Shown: piece by piece, positions 1 through 9,046 of the stretch
How positions within the stretch are numbered: position 1 is the stretch's first letter
Layout: each line of letters begins with the position of its first letter
NCBI GenBank assembly: GCA_026168605.1
Contig: JAPFDX010000012.1
Span: 62,001-126,000 of the forward strand
Direction of reading: 5' to 3'
DNA length: 64,000 nucleotides
Origin: Roseburia sp.
GTDB lineage: Bacteria > Bacillota > Clostridia > Lachnospirales > Lachnospiraceae
Notes under the pieces: generated by a model
What the model saw: only the letters and a program-made list of their open reading frames with translations
What the model was told of the DNA's origin: nothing
Databases searched by the model: none
Translations under genes and position numbers: made by a program

Positions 1-708
1 ACTTGCCAGTGAACGGATAAACAGCTCCAGACGATTTGCCTGCGCACCGCTGTCGATGATTCCGTAATATTTTCCGTTTCCAGCCTCTGTCACCTGCTCA
101 CAGACAGCTTTAAACTCGCTCCATGTCTCCGGCAGTTCCTCCACGCCTGCTTCCTCCAGGACTGTCTTGTTGTAAAACAGCAGCGTATTGATGATATTCG
201 CAGACTCCGGGAGCACATACACGCTTCCGTCGAGCGTCGTGATCCCCTCATTGAGCGCCCCGTCTGCAAACGTTGCAAAAAAGTCCTCGCCCAGATAGTC
301 GTTCAGCGGAAGATACCAGTTTTCATCGACTGCCGCCTGAAGCTTCATCCCGGACGGTAGCGGGAACAGATCCGGCGCATCCCCGCTCTTGATGGAGGAG
401 ATCACGCTCTCCTTAAACTGATCCGCGGTCAGCACTGTGTATTCGATCGTTACATTCGGGTTTTCCTCCATAAACTTCTGGTGGAACGCCTCTCTCCGCG
501 CCTTCGTGCTGTCGCTCCAGTCCACCACGCGCAGCGTCACCTGTTCATCCTCTCCCGTCACCACAGGTTCCTTTGTCTCTGTGTCCGCCTGCTGTACCTC
601 GTCCTTCTGCGGCTCGTCTTTGGTAGACACATTCACACCGCCGCACGCCGCCGTCCCCAAAGCAACCGTCGCTGCCATGGCTGCCGCCATCACCCTTTTC
701 ATCTTCAT
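1..708 (-). CDS. Sugar ABC transporter substrate-binding lipoprotein (C-terminus outside window)
   Basis: Reading the minus strand from ATG at 708 gives an open frame of 236 codons that runs off the left edge. It starts MKMKRVMAAAMAATVALGTAACGG, a lipoprotein signal with the lipid-modified Cys near residue 22, followed by an acidic Glu/Gln/Thr-rich linker. A type 1 extracellular solute-binding domain then begins (TLRVVDWSDS, later DAPDLFPLPSG and LLFYNKTVLEEAG). GGAGG lies 7 nt before the ATG. It should capture a sugar or oligosaccharide outside the membrane for the two permeases encoded upstream on the same strand. No ATPase gene is visible, as is usual for CUT1 systems that share an MsmX-type ATPase. 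The substrate cannot be told. Confidence 0.88.
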   Translation of the reverse strand, partial: MKMKRVMAAAMAATVALGTAACGGVNVSTKDEPQKDEVQQADTETKEPVVTGEDEQVTLRVVDWSDSTKARREAFHQKFMEENPNVTIEYTVLTADQFKESVISSIKSGDAPDLFPLPSGMKLQAAVDENWYLPLNDYLGEDFFATFADGALNEGITTLDGSVYVLPESANIINTLLFYNKTVLEEAGVEELPETWSEFKAVCEQVTEAGNGKYYGIIDSGAQANRLELFIRSLAS

Positions 709-743
709 TCTTTTTCCTCCTTGCCTTTCTTTCTTATTCTTAA

Positions 744-1580
744 TTAACTCTTTACCGCGCCCGCAATACCATCCACAAAGTACTTCTGGCATAGGATAAA
801 GATAATAATTACCGGAACTACCGCAATGCTCGCTCCTGCCGCGATCCCCGTCCAGTCCACGACATTTTCTCCGCGCAGCGCATAAAGTCCGACCGCAAGC
901 GTCCGAAGCTTCGGATTATTCAGCGTGATCGTAAGCGGGAGCAGAAAGGAATTCCACGTCCAGATAAACTGCATGATCACTACCGTTACCATGACCGGCT
1001 TTGCCAGGGGAAACATCACCTTTCCGAAAATCTGTGGAAAGCTGCACCCGTCGATCGTCGCCGCCTCCTCCATCTCCTTGGGGATCGAGGCGAAAAAGCT
1101 GGAAAACAGCATCAAAAAGATCACATGGCCGCCGCCTGCCTCCGCCAGGATCAAGCCCAAAAGATTCTGGGAAAGACCCATCTGCTTTAACAGCTCGTAA
1201 ACCGGAATGATCGTAAACACCAGCGGGATCGTGATACTCGCGACAAAAATCGAGAGAACCACTTTTTTTCCAAAAAACACATAGCGTCCCAGCACATAGC
1301 CCGCCAGCGCCGTGGTGAGCAGCACGATCACCACGACCGACACCGTGACGATAATGGAGTTTTTAAAATATACGCCAAAATTCGCATTGTTCCACGCACG
1401 TACCAGATTCTCCGTTGTAAACGATTCCGGAAACAGACTTAAGCTGTTCGCAAAAAATTCGTCCTGCGTCTTAAACGAGGATGCAACCATCCACAAAAAC
1501 GGATAGACCCACAAAAAACCGACCACCGTCAAAACCAGATACAACAGTATCTTTCCTATTTTAAGCTTTTTCTTTTTCAT
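744..1580 (-). CDS. Carbohydrate ABC transporter permease, MalG/LacG type (CUT1)
   Basis: This 278-residue inner-membrane permease has an N-terminal signal-anchor helix (about residues 9-32) and five further hydrophobic segments. The cytoplasmic EAA loop that docks the ATPase is clear at about residues 170-190 (EEAATIDGCSFPQIFGKVMFP). It partners with the MalF-type permease whose stop overlaps its ATG by 4 nt (ATGA), so the two are translationally coupled. The C-terminus IAGAVKS is typical of the family. The binding-protein gene follows 35 nt downstream. The family moves di- or oligosaccharides inward. Confidence 0.93.
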   Translation of the reverse strand: MKKKKLKIGKILLYLVLTVVGFLWVYPFLWMVASSFKTQDEFFANSLSLFPESFTTENLVRAWNNANFGVYFKNSIIVTVSVVVIVLLTTALAGYVLGRYVFFGKKVVLSIFVASITIPLVFTIIPVYELLKQMGLSQNLLGLILAEAGGGHVIFLMLFSSFFASIPKEMEEAATIDGCSFPQIFGKVMFPLAKPVMVTVVIMQFIWTWNSFLLPLTITLNNPKLRTLAVGLYALRGENVVDWTGIAAGASIAVVPVIIIFILCQKYFVDGIAGAVKS

Positions 1581-2524
1581 CCTTTATTCTCCGCCTTCGC
1601 TCTTTTTTGAATACCGCTCTTGACCAGATTGCCGGAAACGCCAATGACGATCACGATCAGACCGAATACGATCGCCGCCGCGCTTGCATATCCCAACCGG
1701 GGCATTCCGTTGCTCCCCGCATATGCCGTGCGGTAAACAAACGTCGCCGCAACGTCCGTTGCGTAGAACGGTCCGCCGTTTGTCATCGTCTGCACCAGAT
1801 CGAACACCTTGAGCGAACTGATGACACAGAGCGTTGCGATCACGCCTCCGATCGGAAGGATGATCGGAAATACCACTCTGCTGAACGTTTTCCACTTTCC
1901 GGCTCCGTCGATCCGCGCCGCCTCGTACACATCCTGCGGCACGCTCTGGAGCGCGGCAAGCCAGTAGATCATATAGGTACCAACATCCTTCCAGCAGCCG
2001 ACAAGGGCAACGACGAGCAGCGCCGTGTCTTTATTTCCCAGCCAGTTCACCCCTTCGACTCCGAAAAACGCAAGAAGCTGGTTGACCGCTCCCGTTCCGC
2101 CGAAGATAAACATCATGATGATGCCGACAATGGACGTCGTTGTGATGACCGGAAGAAAAAATACCGTGCGGTAGAGCGTGACACACTTTTTTAAAATCGA
2201 GTTAAACAGGTACGCCAGTCCGAGAGAAAGTGTCAAAAGCAGAGGCACCGTCATCAGAATATAGAGGAACGTATTTTTGATCGCGTTAAAAAACAGCGGA
2301 TCCTTCAAAAGCTCCCTGTAATTGTCGAGGCCGACCAGCACTGCATTGGAGCTTAACCCCGACCAGTCCAGCAGCGAGTAAAAAAATCCCATGAAGATCG
2401 GATAGCCCTGGAACAGAGCGTACAATACAACCGCCGGCGCCAAAAACAGCCAGCACCACAGATTGATCCGCCGTTGTCTTCGTTTTTGAAGCTCTGATTT
2501 TTTTCCTGCTTTTGCGTATCCCAT
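1577..2524 (-). CDS. Carbohydrate ABC transporter permease, MalF/LacF type (CUT1)
   Basis: This is a 315-residue six-helix permease with a basic, Lys/Arg-rich cytoplasmic N-terminus (about residues 1-22). Its first helix runs WCWLFLAPAVVLYALFQGYP. The EAA loop (YEAARIDGAGKWKTFSRVVFP) lies near residues 205-230. It is first in the minus-strand permease, permease, binding-protein operon, starting 298 bp from the divergent glycosidase-like gene. It forms the transmembrane heterodimer with the MalG-type subunit. The ATG at 2524 follows GAGGTGAGAAA. Confidence 0.93.
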   Translation of the reverse strand: MGYAKAGKKSELQKRRQRRINLWCWLFLAPAVVLYALFQGYPIFMGFFYSLLDWSGLSSNAVLVGLDNYRELLKDPLFFNAIKNTFLYILMTVPLLLTLSLGLAYLFNSILKKCVTLYRTVFFLPVITTTSIVGIIMMFIFGGTGAVNQLLAFFGVEGVNWLGNKDTALLVVALVGCWKDVGTYMIYWLAALQSVPQDVYEAARIDGAGKWKTFSRVVFPIILPIGGVIATLCVISSLKVFDLVQTMTNGGPFYATDVAATFVYRTAYAGSNGMPRLGYASAAAIVFGLIVIVIGVSGNLVKSGIQKRAKAENKG

Positions 2525-2822
2525 TTTCTCACCTCTCGCAATTTCTTTTATTTTATAATTATTTTTCTTTTCTCCGTTTTCATAACCTTATCATAACAAA
2601 CAAATTTTTTCAACATTTCTTTTTCTATTTTCACTATTTTGTCTATTATTTATATTTTATCTTTCTATTTTTGTTCAAAATCACAAATTGCCTTGTTTTC
2701 ATTTTCCATATATAATGTTCTTAATTAGTAAATATCTATAATTTATATTCTTTGTTTTTTGTATTTTCTTGATTTAAAAGTTACTAATTATAATTATTTG
2801 TTTCAGAAAAGGAGTATAGACC
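2525..2822. promoter_or_regulatory. Divergent AT-rich control region with a 10-bp inverted repeat
   Basis: This 298-bp gene-free stretch lies between the permease operon and the divergent DUF4838-type gene. It is strikingly AT-rich compared with both flanks. The 10-mer TAATTAGTAA at 2722-2731 recurs as its exact reverse complement at 2781-2790, with centres 59 bp apart. The second copy lies about 35 bp before the plus-strand ATG, where it would overlap that promoter. Known ROK repressors bind paired AT-rich sites, so the ROK regulator at 4762 is the natural candidate. That link is inference. Confidence 0.5.
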
Positions 2823-4745
2823 ATGAGAAACCTATTCATTTCCTATCAAGAAAAGAATGACACCCTTGCATTTGCAGCGGATGAGCTTGCCTCCCATCTC
2901 AATGCAGCCGCCGGTGATTTTCATGCCGTCTGTCTGTCGGATGCAGCCGCACCGGAGGGAAGCGGAGATTTTTCCATTCTGCTGCGCACGGACTGCAATA
3001 TGGGTGAAGCCGCGCAAAACGACGCGTACGCGATCAGTATCACACAGAGCGGCGGTGATATCTGCGGCGTCAATTCCCGCAGCGTACTGCTCGGCGTATA
3101 CGCCTATCTGCGGAAGCTCGGTTTCCGCTTTCTCCTGCCGGGGCACACCTATATTCCGGCAGACCTGACAGCCGGGCAGCTTTCCTGCCAGCTCGAAAAG
3201 ACTGCCTCCTTTTTTCACCGCGGCGTTTGCATCGAGGGCGCCGACTCCCTGGAAAATGTGCTCTCCTTCATCGACTGGCTTCCAAAGCTTGGCTACAACA
3301 GCTTTTTTCTGCAATTTCGCGAGCCGTATATCTTTCTGGAGCGCTGGTATTCCCATACCATGAATCCCTCTCTCAAAAAGGAGGCGCTGACGGAAGAATT
3401 TCTCGCCGACTGCTACCGCCAGATGGAGGATGCCATCTCCCTGCGCTCCCTCGCTTACCATGCCGTCGGACATGGCTGGACCTGCGAGGCTGTCGGCTTT
3501 CCTTCCGTCGGCTGGGTAAGGGCGCAAAAGAGCTGCCCGCCTTCTGTCAGACCGCTGCTTGCAAAGGTCGGAGGCACGCGTGATTTTATCGACGGCATTC
3601 CGCTCAACACGAACCTCTGTTATACAAATCCGGTGGTCACAGACCGTTTTTGCGATACCGTTCTTTCCTATATAGAGGAACATCCGGGCGTAGACTATCT
3701 GCACATCTGGCTCGCGGATGAGGTCAATCACATCTGTGAGTGCGAAGCCTGCCAAAAGCTTTCGTTTACGGACCAGTATGTGCACCTTTTAAACGAGCTG
3801 GACCGCCGCATGACAGAAAAGAACATCGACTGCCACCTCGTGTTTCTGCTCTATCAGGAGCTGCTCTATCCGCCTGTGACAGAAACACTGCGCAATCCGG
3901 AGCGCTTCACTCTGATGTTCGCCCCGATCAGCCGCACGTTCCGCTCCTCCTACCCCAAAGAGACCGAGACGGTCCCACTGCCGCCCTACCGCCTGAATCA
4001 GATGGAGCTTCCCACGACGCTTGCGGAAAATCTTTCCTATCTGCGCGAATGGCAAAAACAGTTCCACGGTGACAGCTTCGTCTATGACTATCCGCTCGGG
4101 CGCGCGCATTACGGCGATTTCGGCTATGTCGGCGTCAGCCGTGTGATCAGCGGGGATATCGCGCAACTCCATTCGCTCGGGCTAAACGGCTATATCAGTT
4201 GTCAGGAGCTTCGCGCCTTTCTCCCCAACGGTCTGCCGAACTATATCATGGGGCATCTTCTGTTTGACGAATCGCAGAATTTTGAGGACCTTGTGACAGA
4301 ATATTTTGACGCCGCCTACGGCGGGGAGCACGCTGCATTTGCACGCTCCTGCCTCACCGAATTGTCCGCGCTCTCCGACTGTGACTACTTCAACGGTAAG
4401 GGTGAGCGAAAAAATGAACGCGCAAAGAAAAATTACAGCCAGATGCAGGAAAAACTGCAGCAAATGAGCGCTGCTCTCACAAAAGACAGCCGGCTGACAG
4501 AAACACTGCCGCCGATTCACCGTTTTTTCCTAAAACTGCTTGACTATCACTTCGGCTATGTCATACACTTATCCAAAGCGCTGCTCTCCCTGGCAGATGG
4601 CGACAAAACGCTTGCCGACCGGCAGTTTCGGGAGTTTCATTCCTACATCTGCGGGCATGAGCAGGACTTCCAGCCCTATCTGGACGTTTACCGCATTACG
4701 GAGGTTTCGACAAAATATACCGGCTTTTCATTAGATCAGAAATAA
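2823..4745 (+). CDS. DUF4838-type glycoside hydrolase-like protein
   Basis: This 640-residue protein has no signal peptide, so it is probably cytoplasmic. The N-terminal ~110 residues resemble the alpha/beta accessory domain in front of GH20, GH67 and DUF4838 barrels (NSRSVLLGVYAYLRKLGFRFL). The middle is barrel-like and carries the DUF4838 hallmark: an acidic Asp-Glu followed by a Cys cluster (WLADEVNHICECEACQKL) near residues 300-317. A helical C-terminal region follows. AAGGAG precedes the ATG. It is transcribed away from a sugar importer and is followed by a ROK regulator, so it probably processes the imported glycan. The enzymatic activity itself is unproven for this family. Confidence 0.7.
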   Translation: MRNLFISYQEKNDTLAFAADELASHLNAAAGDFHAVCLSDAAAPEGSGDFSILLRTDCNMGEAAQNDAYAISITQSGGDICGVNSRSVLLGVYAYLRKLGFRFLLPGHTYIPADLTAGQLSCQLEKTASFFHRGVCIEGADSLENVLSFIDWLPKLGYNSFFLQFREPYIFLERWYSHTMNPSLKKEALTEEFLADCYRQMEDAISLRSLAYHAVGHGWTCEAVGFPSVGWVRAQKSCPPSVRPLLAKVGGTRDFIDGIPLNTNLCYTNPVVTDRFCDTVLSYIEEHPGVDYLHIWLADEVNHICECEACQKLSFTDQYVHLLNELDRRMTEKNIDCHLVFLLYQELLYPPVTETLRNPERFTLMFAPISRTFRSSYPKETETVPLPPYRLNQMELPTTLAENLSYLREWQKQFHGDSFVYDYPLGRAHYGDFGYVGVSRVISGDIAQLHSLGLNGYISCQELRAFLPNGLPNYIMGHLLFDESQNFEDLVTEYFDAAYGGEHAAFARSCLTELSALSDCDYFNGKGERKNERAKKNYSQMQEKLQQMSAALTKDSRLTETLPPIHRFFLKLLDYHFGYVIHLSKALLSLADGDKTLADRQFREFHSYICGHEQDFQPYLDVYRITEVSTKYTGFSLDQK

Positions 4746-4761
4746 GCAACAGGAGATTTTT

Positions 4762-5964
4762 ATGTACAAGGCATCTGCAAGGAAGGGTTCCAATCGAAAC
4801 AGAATTTTAGAGAGTATTTTTCGCAATCCGGCAATCTCGCGCACAGAGATCGCCGCGCTTACAGGCATCACGCCTGCCACAACGACGCAGACGATCGCCC
4901 AACTGATGGAGGAGGGCGTCGTGCGGGAACTGGGTGAGGACAGCTCGGATATTTCGGGAGCCGGAAGAAAGCGCATTTCCCTTGGCATCGTTCCCGACTA
5001 CCGGTATACGCTTGGTATCGAGTTTAACCAGACGTGCCTGTGCACCTGCATCACAGACCTTGCCGGAACGGTCATCTATGACCACAGACTTCCCTATGAG
5101 CCTGCGGTAAGCGAGCAGATCACCGAGATCATTCTGGCAGAAATCGCAGACGCGCTCCGCTGCTCCGCTCTCACAGAGGAGCAGCTCGTCGGGATCGGGA
5201 TCGCCGTTCCCGGTCACACGGACGAAACCGCAACGCGCGTCGTCAGCAACCACAATGTCTGGCAGCGCTTTGACGCCTCGCTGCTGCGCGAGCACTACAA
5301 ACTGCCGATTGTTCTCGAAAATAACGCGCGCTGTATGGCGCTTGCGCGCTATCTGTTCCATCCCGCGCAGACGCCGGACAGCTTTTCGCTGTTCCATGTG
5401 GGGCTCGGTATGTTCTGCGCCAATCTTGTCGACGGAAATCTGTTTTTAGGCAACACCTATGTGTCGGGAGAGATCGGACACACGATTGTAAATCCAAACG
5501 GCATCCGCTGCGAGTGCGGCAAGCAGGGCTGTCTCCAGACGATCGCGAGCGAGCGCTGGCTCATTCAAAACGTAAAGCGGCTGCATGAATTAAATATTTC
5601 TCCCCTGCTGCGGCTGCTCGCCGGTACCCCGGATGATATTTCCATAGATACCATCGCAAACGCCTACGACATGGGAGATGAAGCCGTCACCATCTACGTG
5701 ACGAACGCGATGCGCTATCTCGGCATCGCCACCTCAAATATTGCAATTTTAATGAATCCGGAAAAAATATTTCTTCATGGAAAACTCTTTGCATATCCGA
5801 AAATACGCAAAGAGCTCTTAGATGTGTTTCGCAATCAGCTCTCCTTTGTCGGAAACGACACGGCAGGCAATATCGAAATCCTGCCATGCAGCGCCGTCGA
5901 CGGCGCGGTCGGAGGCTGTGCGCTCGCTATTTTAGAAAGCTTTCTTGAAGTATGCTATTCCTGA
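4762..5964 (+). CDS. ROK-family transcriptional regulator
   Basis: The protein is 400 residues long. Residues ~10-70 form a winged helix-turn-helix (SRTEIAALTGITPATTTQTIAQL). Residues ~85-395 are a ROK sugar-kinase fold. The zinc-binding motif CECGKQGCL is present near residue 250, preceded by the ROK signature GEIGHTI. The kinase ATP loop is not conserved (GIEFNQT in place of DxGGT). The catalytic Asp of ROK kinases is Asn here (ENNARC rather than ENDA). Both point to a regulator rather than a kinase. It follows the DUF4838 gene by 16 nt, with AGGAG before the ATG. It probably senses the sugar handled by this locus. Confidence 0.9.
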   Translation: MYKASARKGSNRNRILESIFRNPAISRTEIAALTGITPATTTQTIAQLMEEGVVRELGEDSSDISGAGRKRISLGIVPDYRYTLGIEFNQTCLCTCITDLAGTVIYDHRLPYEPAVSEQITEIILAEIADALRCSALTEEQLVGIGIAVPGHTDETATRVVSNHNVWQRFDASLLREHYKLPIVLENNARCMALARYLFHPAQTPDSFSLFHVGLGMFCANLVDGNLFLGNTYVSGEIGHTIVNPNGIRCECGKQGCLQTIASERWLIQNVKRLHELNISPLLRLLAGTPDDISIDTIANAYDMGDEAVTIYVTNAMRYLGIATSNIAILMNPEKIFLHGKLFAYPKIRKELLDVFRNQLSFVGNDTAGNIEILPCSAVDGAVGGCALAILESFLEVCYS

Positions 5965-5990
5965 TCTTTTACCTGAAAGCACCGTGACTC

Positions 5991-7175
5991 TCACGGCTTA
6001 CATCTCTGGCACGGCTCATATCCCGCCTCCGTCAGTTCCTCCCTGCTGCCCCGGAACTCGGCGCGGTTTTCACTGCTGATATCTTCTGCGCTTGCGCAGG
6101 ATGGCAGGTGAAACTTTTTCGTGTTCTGATTGAGGATATAAGTCTCCGTTTCCTCTGCCCCTCCGGAAGCCGTCTCACCAGCATTTCCGCCCTGCCCTCT
6201 TTCTGCCGCAGGCTCTGTGTTCCAGAAAAGTTCTTTTCCATCGCTTGTCACCGTGACTGTCCCCTGAAGATCCGTCCGGTAAATCTCCGCTCCGACTGCA
6301 GCCACATCCGCAAGCACGCGCTCCGACGGATGTCCGTAGCTGTTGTCCTCACCGACACTGATGACGACCGTCTCCGGGGAAACCGCCTCCAAAAACTCCG
6401 CGCTGGAAGAGCCGTCACTGCCGTGATGGCTGGCAAGATAGACGTCCGAATCCAACAGGATGCCGCTCTCCAACATCGCCTCCTCAGACGCCTTCCCGGC
6501 ATCCCCGCAGATCAAAAAGCTGTTGTCCCCGTGCACCAGGCGGATGCCGACCGAATCGTCGTTGACGTCCGCATAGTCGTAGCTGTCCGGACAGACAACG
6601 GTAAACTCTGCGTCGCCAAATTCATAGACATCCCCCACCGACGGATAGACAAGCGAGATCCCCTGCTCCGCCACAGCTTCACAGAAGGAATCGTATACCC
6701 GCGTGTCCGTCACATAGTCCGCTGCCAGAACAGTCTCACAAGGAAACGCGTTCAGCGCTCCTACCACGCCGTTTAAGTGATCCGCATCGTAGTGGGAGGA
6801 AATCACATAGGAAAGCTCCGTCACCCCGGCATTTTTCAGATAGCTCACGACGAAGGAGGAGTACTCTCTGTCCCCGCCGTCGATCAGCATATATTCGCCC
6901 TCACTCTCGACGAGGACGGCGTTGCCCTGCCCCACGTCGAGAAAGGTGACCGTCAGATCTCCCTCTGTCTCAGGAGCGTTTCCTGCATCCTGCGCGCCGC
7001 TCTCCTGCACGTTTGGTATTCCGCTCTCCTGCACGCTCTGTGCACCGTTCTCCTGCACGTTTTGTGCTCCGGCGGGCATTTCCGCAGCCAGGTCGGTCTG
7101 CACCCCGCAGCCGCCCACAAACAGCACAGACGCCGCGACTGCGGTCATCATCCATTTTAAAATTCTTGTTTTCAT
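5991..7175 (-). CDS. ComEC/Rec2-like metallo-beta-lactamase-fold lipoprotein with Ada-like C-terminal domain
   Basis: The protein is 394 residues. A lipoprotein signal peptide ends VLFVGGC near residue 23. A low-complexity linker with near-repeats of NVQESGAQ spans ~38-65. The metallo-beta-lactamase domain spans ~72-320, with HYDADH as the metal-binding HxHxDH-type motif and HHGSDGSSS later, as in the ComEC competence nuclease domain. The C-terminal ~50 residues (KKFHLPSCASAEDI ... GYEPCQRCKP) resemble the Ada metal-binding module found attached to such proteins. It probably hydrolyses phosphodiester bonds outside the membrane. It sits 15 nt downstream of the ABC exporter genes and may share their transcript. 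Confidence 0.88.
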   Translation of the reverse strand: MKTRILKWMMTAVAASVLFVGGCGVQTDLAAEMPAGAQNVQENGAQSVQESGIPNVQESGAQDAGNAPETEGDLTVTFLDVGQGNAVLVESEGEYMLIDGGDREYSSFVVSYLKNAGVTELSYVISSHYDADHLNGVVGALNAFPCETVLAADYVTDTRVYDSFCEAVAEQGISLVYPSVGDVYEFGDAEFTVVCPDSYDYADVNDDSVGIRLVHGDNSFLICGDAGKASEEAMLESGILLDSDVYLASHHGSDGSSSAEFLEAVSPETVVISVGEDNSYGHPSERVLADVAAVGAEIYRTDLQGTVTVTSDGKELFWNTEPAAERGQGGNAGETASGGAEETETYILNQNTKKFHLPSCASAEDISSENRAEFRGSREELTEAGYEPCQRCKP

Positions 7176-7189
7176 TCTCTTTCTTCCCT

Positions 7190-9046
7190 TTATGCCACCA
7201 CGTCCTCAAACTGCGAATTGTAAAGATTTGCATAAAATCCGTTTGCCGCAAGCAGCTCCCTATGATTTCCCTGCTCCACAATATCGCCGTCCTTCATGAC
7301 AAGGATCATATCCGCATCGCGGATCGTGGAAAGTCTGTGCGCGATGACGAAACTGGTCCTTCCGCGCATCAGGTTATCCATCGCCTTCTGGATCGCAACC
7401 TCAGTGCGCGTATCGACAGATGAGGTCGCCTCGTCAAGGATCAGGATCTTGTTGTCTGCAAGGATCGCACGCGCGATCGTCAGAAGCTGCTTCTGCCCCT
7501 GCGAAACGTTGCTTGCATCCTCGTTGAGCTCCATCTGGTAACCGCCCGGCAATGTCTTGATAAAATGATCGGCATGGGCTGCCTTCGCCGCCTCGATGAC
7601 CTCCTCATCGGTCGCATCCAGTCTTCCGTAGCGGATATTCTCCATGATCGTTCCCTTGAACAGCCATGTGTCCTGCAGCACCATTCCAAACGCGTCCCTT
7701 AACTCTCTGCGGTTAAATTCCCGCACATCGTGGCCGTCGAGACAGATCGAGCCGCTTCTCACATCGTAAAAACGCATCAGAAGCTTCACCATCGTCGTTT
7801 TTCCGGCTCCGGTCGGTCCGACGATCGCAATTTTTGCGCCCGGCGCAACCTTTGCGCTGAAATCATGGATGATCGTCTGATCCGGCTGATAGCCGAAGCT
7901 GACATGGTCAAACGTAACCGCTCCGGTGATCGCACCGACGTCCGCCGGATGCTCTGCGGTCTGATCCTCCTCTTCCTCATTCAGAAAGGCAAACACACGC
8001 TCAGACGCCGCCGCCATCGACTGCACCTGACTGATGACCTGCGCGATCTGCTGGATCGGTGAGGTAAAGTTCTTCACATACTGGATAAACGCCTGGATAT
8101 CACCGATCGTGATCACGCCGCGGATGGCAAGCAGTCCGCCGGAAAGCGCAACCGCCGCATACCCGAGGTTTCCGACAAACATCATGATCGGGTGCATCAT
8201 GCCGGAGAGAAACTGTGATTTCCATGCGGACTCATACAAAATACGGTTCGTCTCGTTGAACTCCTCAAGTGTCTCCTCCTCACGGTTAAACGCCTTGACC
8301 ACCAGATGGCCGCCGTAAATTTCCTCCACCTGTCCGTTGATGTGTCCCAGATATTCCTGCTGGCTCTTAAAATACTTCTGGGAGTGCTTCACCACCGACG
8401 AGATCAAAAATGCAGATATCGGAAGTATCACAAGCGCGATCAGCGTCATGAGCGGCGAGATACTGAGCATCATCACAAGGACGCCGACCAGCGTCGCCAC
8501 GGACGTGATGATCGTCGTGATACTCTGGTTTAATCCCTGACCGAGCGTATCGACATCGTTAGTGATGCGCGAGAGCACCTCTCCATAGGTCCGGCTCTCA
8601 AAATATTTCATCGGCATCCGGTTGATCTTTTCAGAAATCTCCCGGCGCATCCGGTAACAGATCTTCTGTGTCACCCCGGTCATGATCCAGCCCTGGATAA
8701 AGGAAAAAACAGCGCTGCACAGATATAAGCCCAGTACAAACAGCAGTACCTTTCCGATATACCCAAAATCGATCACGCCCGTTCCACGGATTTTTTCCAT
8801 CAGTCCTTCCGAGAGCGCCGTCGTCGCCTTTCCCAGGATCTTCGGCCCCACGACACTGAACACCGTCGAGCACGCCGCAAAAACCATCACGACAAAAATC
8901 GCGATCTTGTATTTTCCGATATATCCAGCAAGTTTCCCGATCGAGCCTTTAAAATCCTTCGCCTTCTCGGTGTGCCCCATGCCATGGCCGCCCATCGGCT
9001 CGTGATGTGCCGGACGGCTTCCCGCTCTTTCTCTCTCATTACTCAT
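7190..9046 (-). CDS. ABC exporter half-transporter, consensus-site subunit (YheH/BmrD-like)
   Basis: From ATG at 9046 the protein is 618 residues. A longer in-frame start exists at 9172, but 9046 lies in the classic overlap ATGAGTAA with the previous stop and avoids an Arg-rich leader. Six helices occupy ~50-340. The nucleotide-binding domain has Walker A GPTGAGKTT, a variant signature VSQGQKQLL and Walker B ILILDEATSSVD with the catalytic Glu intact. It pairs with the upstream gene, whose Walker B is degenerate, forming a heterodimeric exporter of the BmrCD/LmrCD/TM287-288 type. The cargo (drug, lipid or peptide) is unknown. Confidence 0.92.
   Translation of the reverse strand: MSNERERAGSRPAHHEPMGGHGMGHTEKAKDFKGSIGKLAGYIGKYKIAIFVVMVFAACSTVFSVVGPKILGKATTALSEGLMEKIRGTGVIDFGYIGKVLLFVLGLYLCSAVFSFIQGWIMTGVTQKICYRMRREISEKINRMPMKYFESRTYGEVLSRITNDVDTLGQGLNQSITTIITSVATLVGVLVMMLSISPLMTLIALVILPISAFLISSVVKHSQKYFKSQQEYLGHINGQVEEIYGGHLVVKAFNREEETLEEFNETNRILYESAWKSQFLSGMMHPIMMFVGNLGYAAVALSGGLLAIRGVITIGDIQAFIQYVKNFTSPIQQIAQVISQVQSMAAASERVFAFLNEEEEDQTAEHPADVGAITGAVTFDHVSFGYQPDQTIIHDFSAKVAPGAKIAIVGPTGAGKTTMVKLLMRFYDVRSGSICLDGHDVREFNRRELRDAFGMVLQDTWLFKGTIMENIRYGRLDATDEEVIEAAKAAHADHFIKTLPGGYQMELNEDASNVSQGQKQLLTIARAILADNKILILDEATSSVDTRTEVAIQKAMDNLMRGRTSFVIAHRLSTIRDADMILVMKDGDIVEQGNHRELLAANGFYANLYNSQFEDVVA

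Noticed and set aside
437-799. Open frame on the plus strand opposite the binding protein
   Set aside because: It mirrors the minus-strand lipoprotein gene, has no ribosome site and no family resemblance.
5976-5998. Short hairpin CCGTGA/TCACGG at the end of the MBL lipoprotein gene
   Set aside because: Only a 6-bp stem with no T-run on either strand; not enough to call a terminator.
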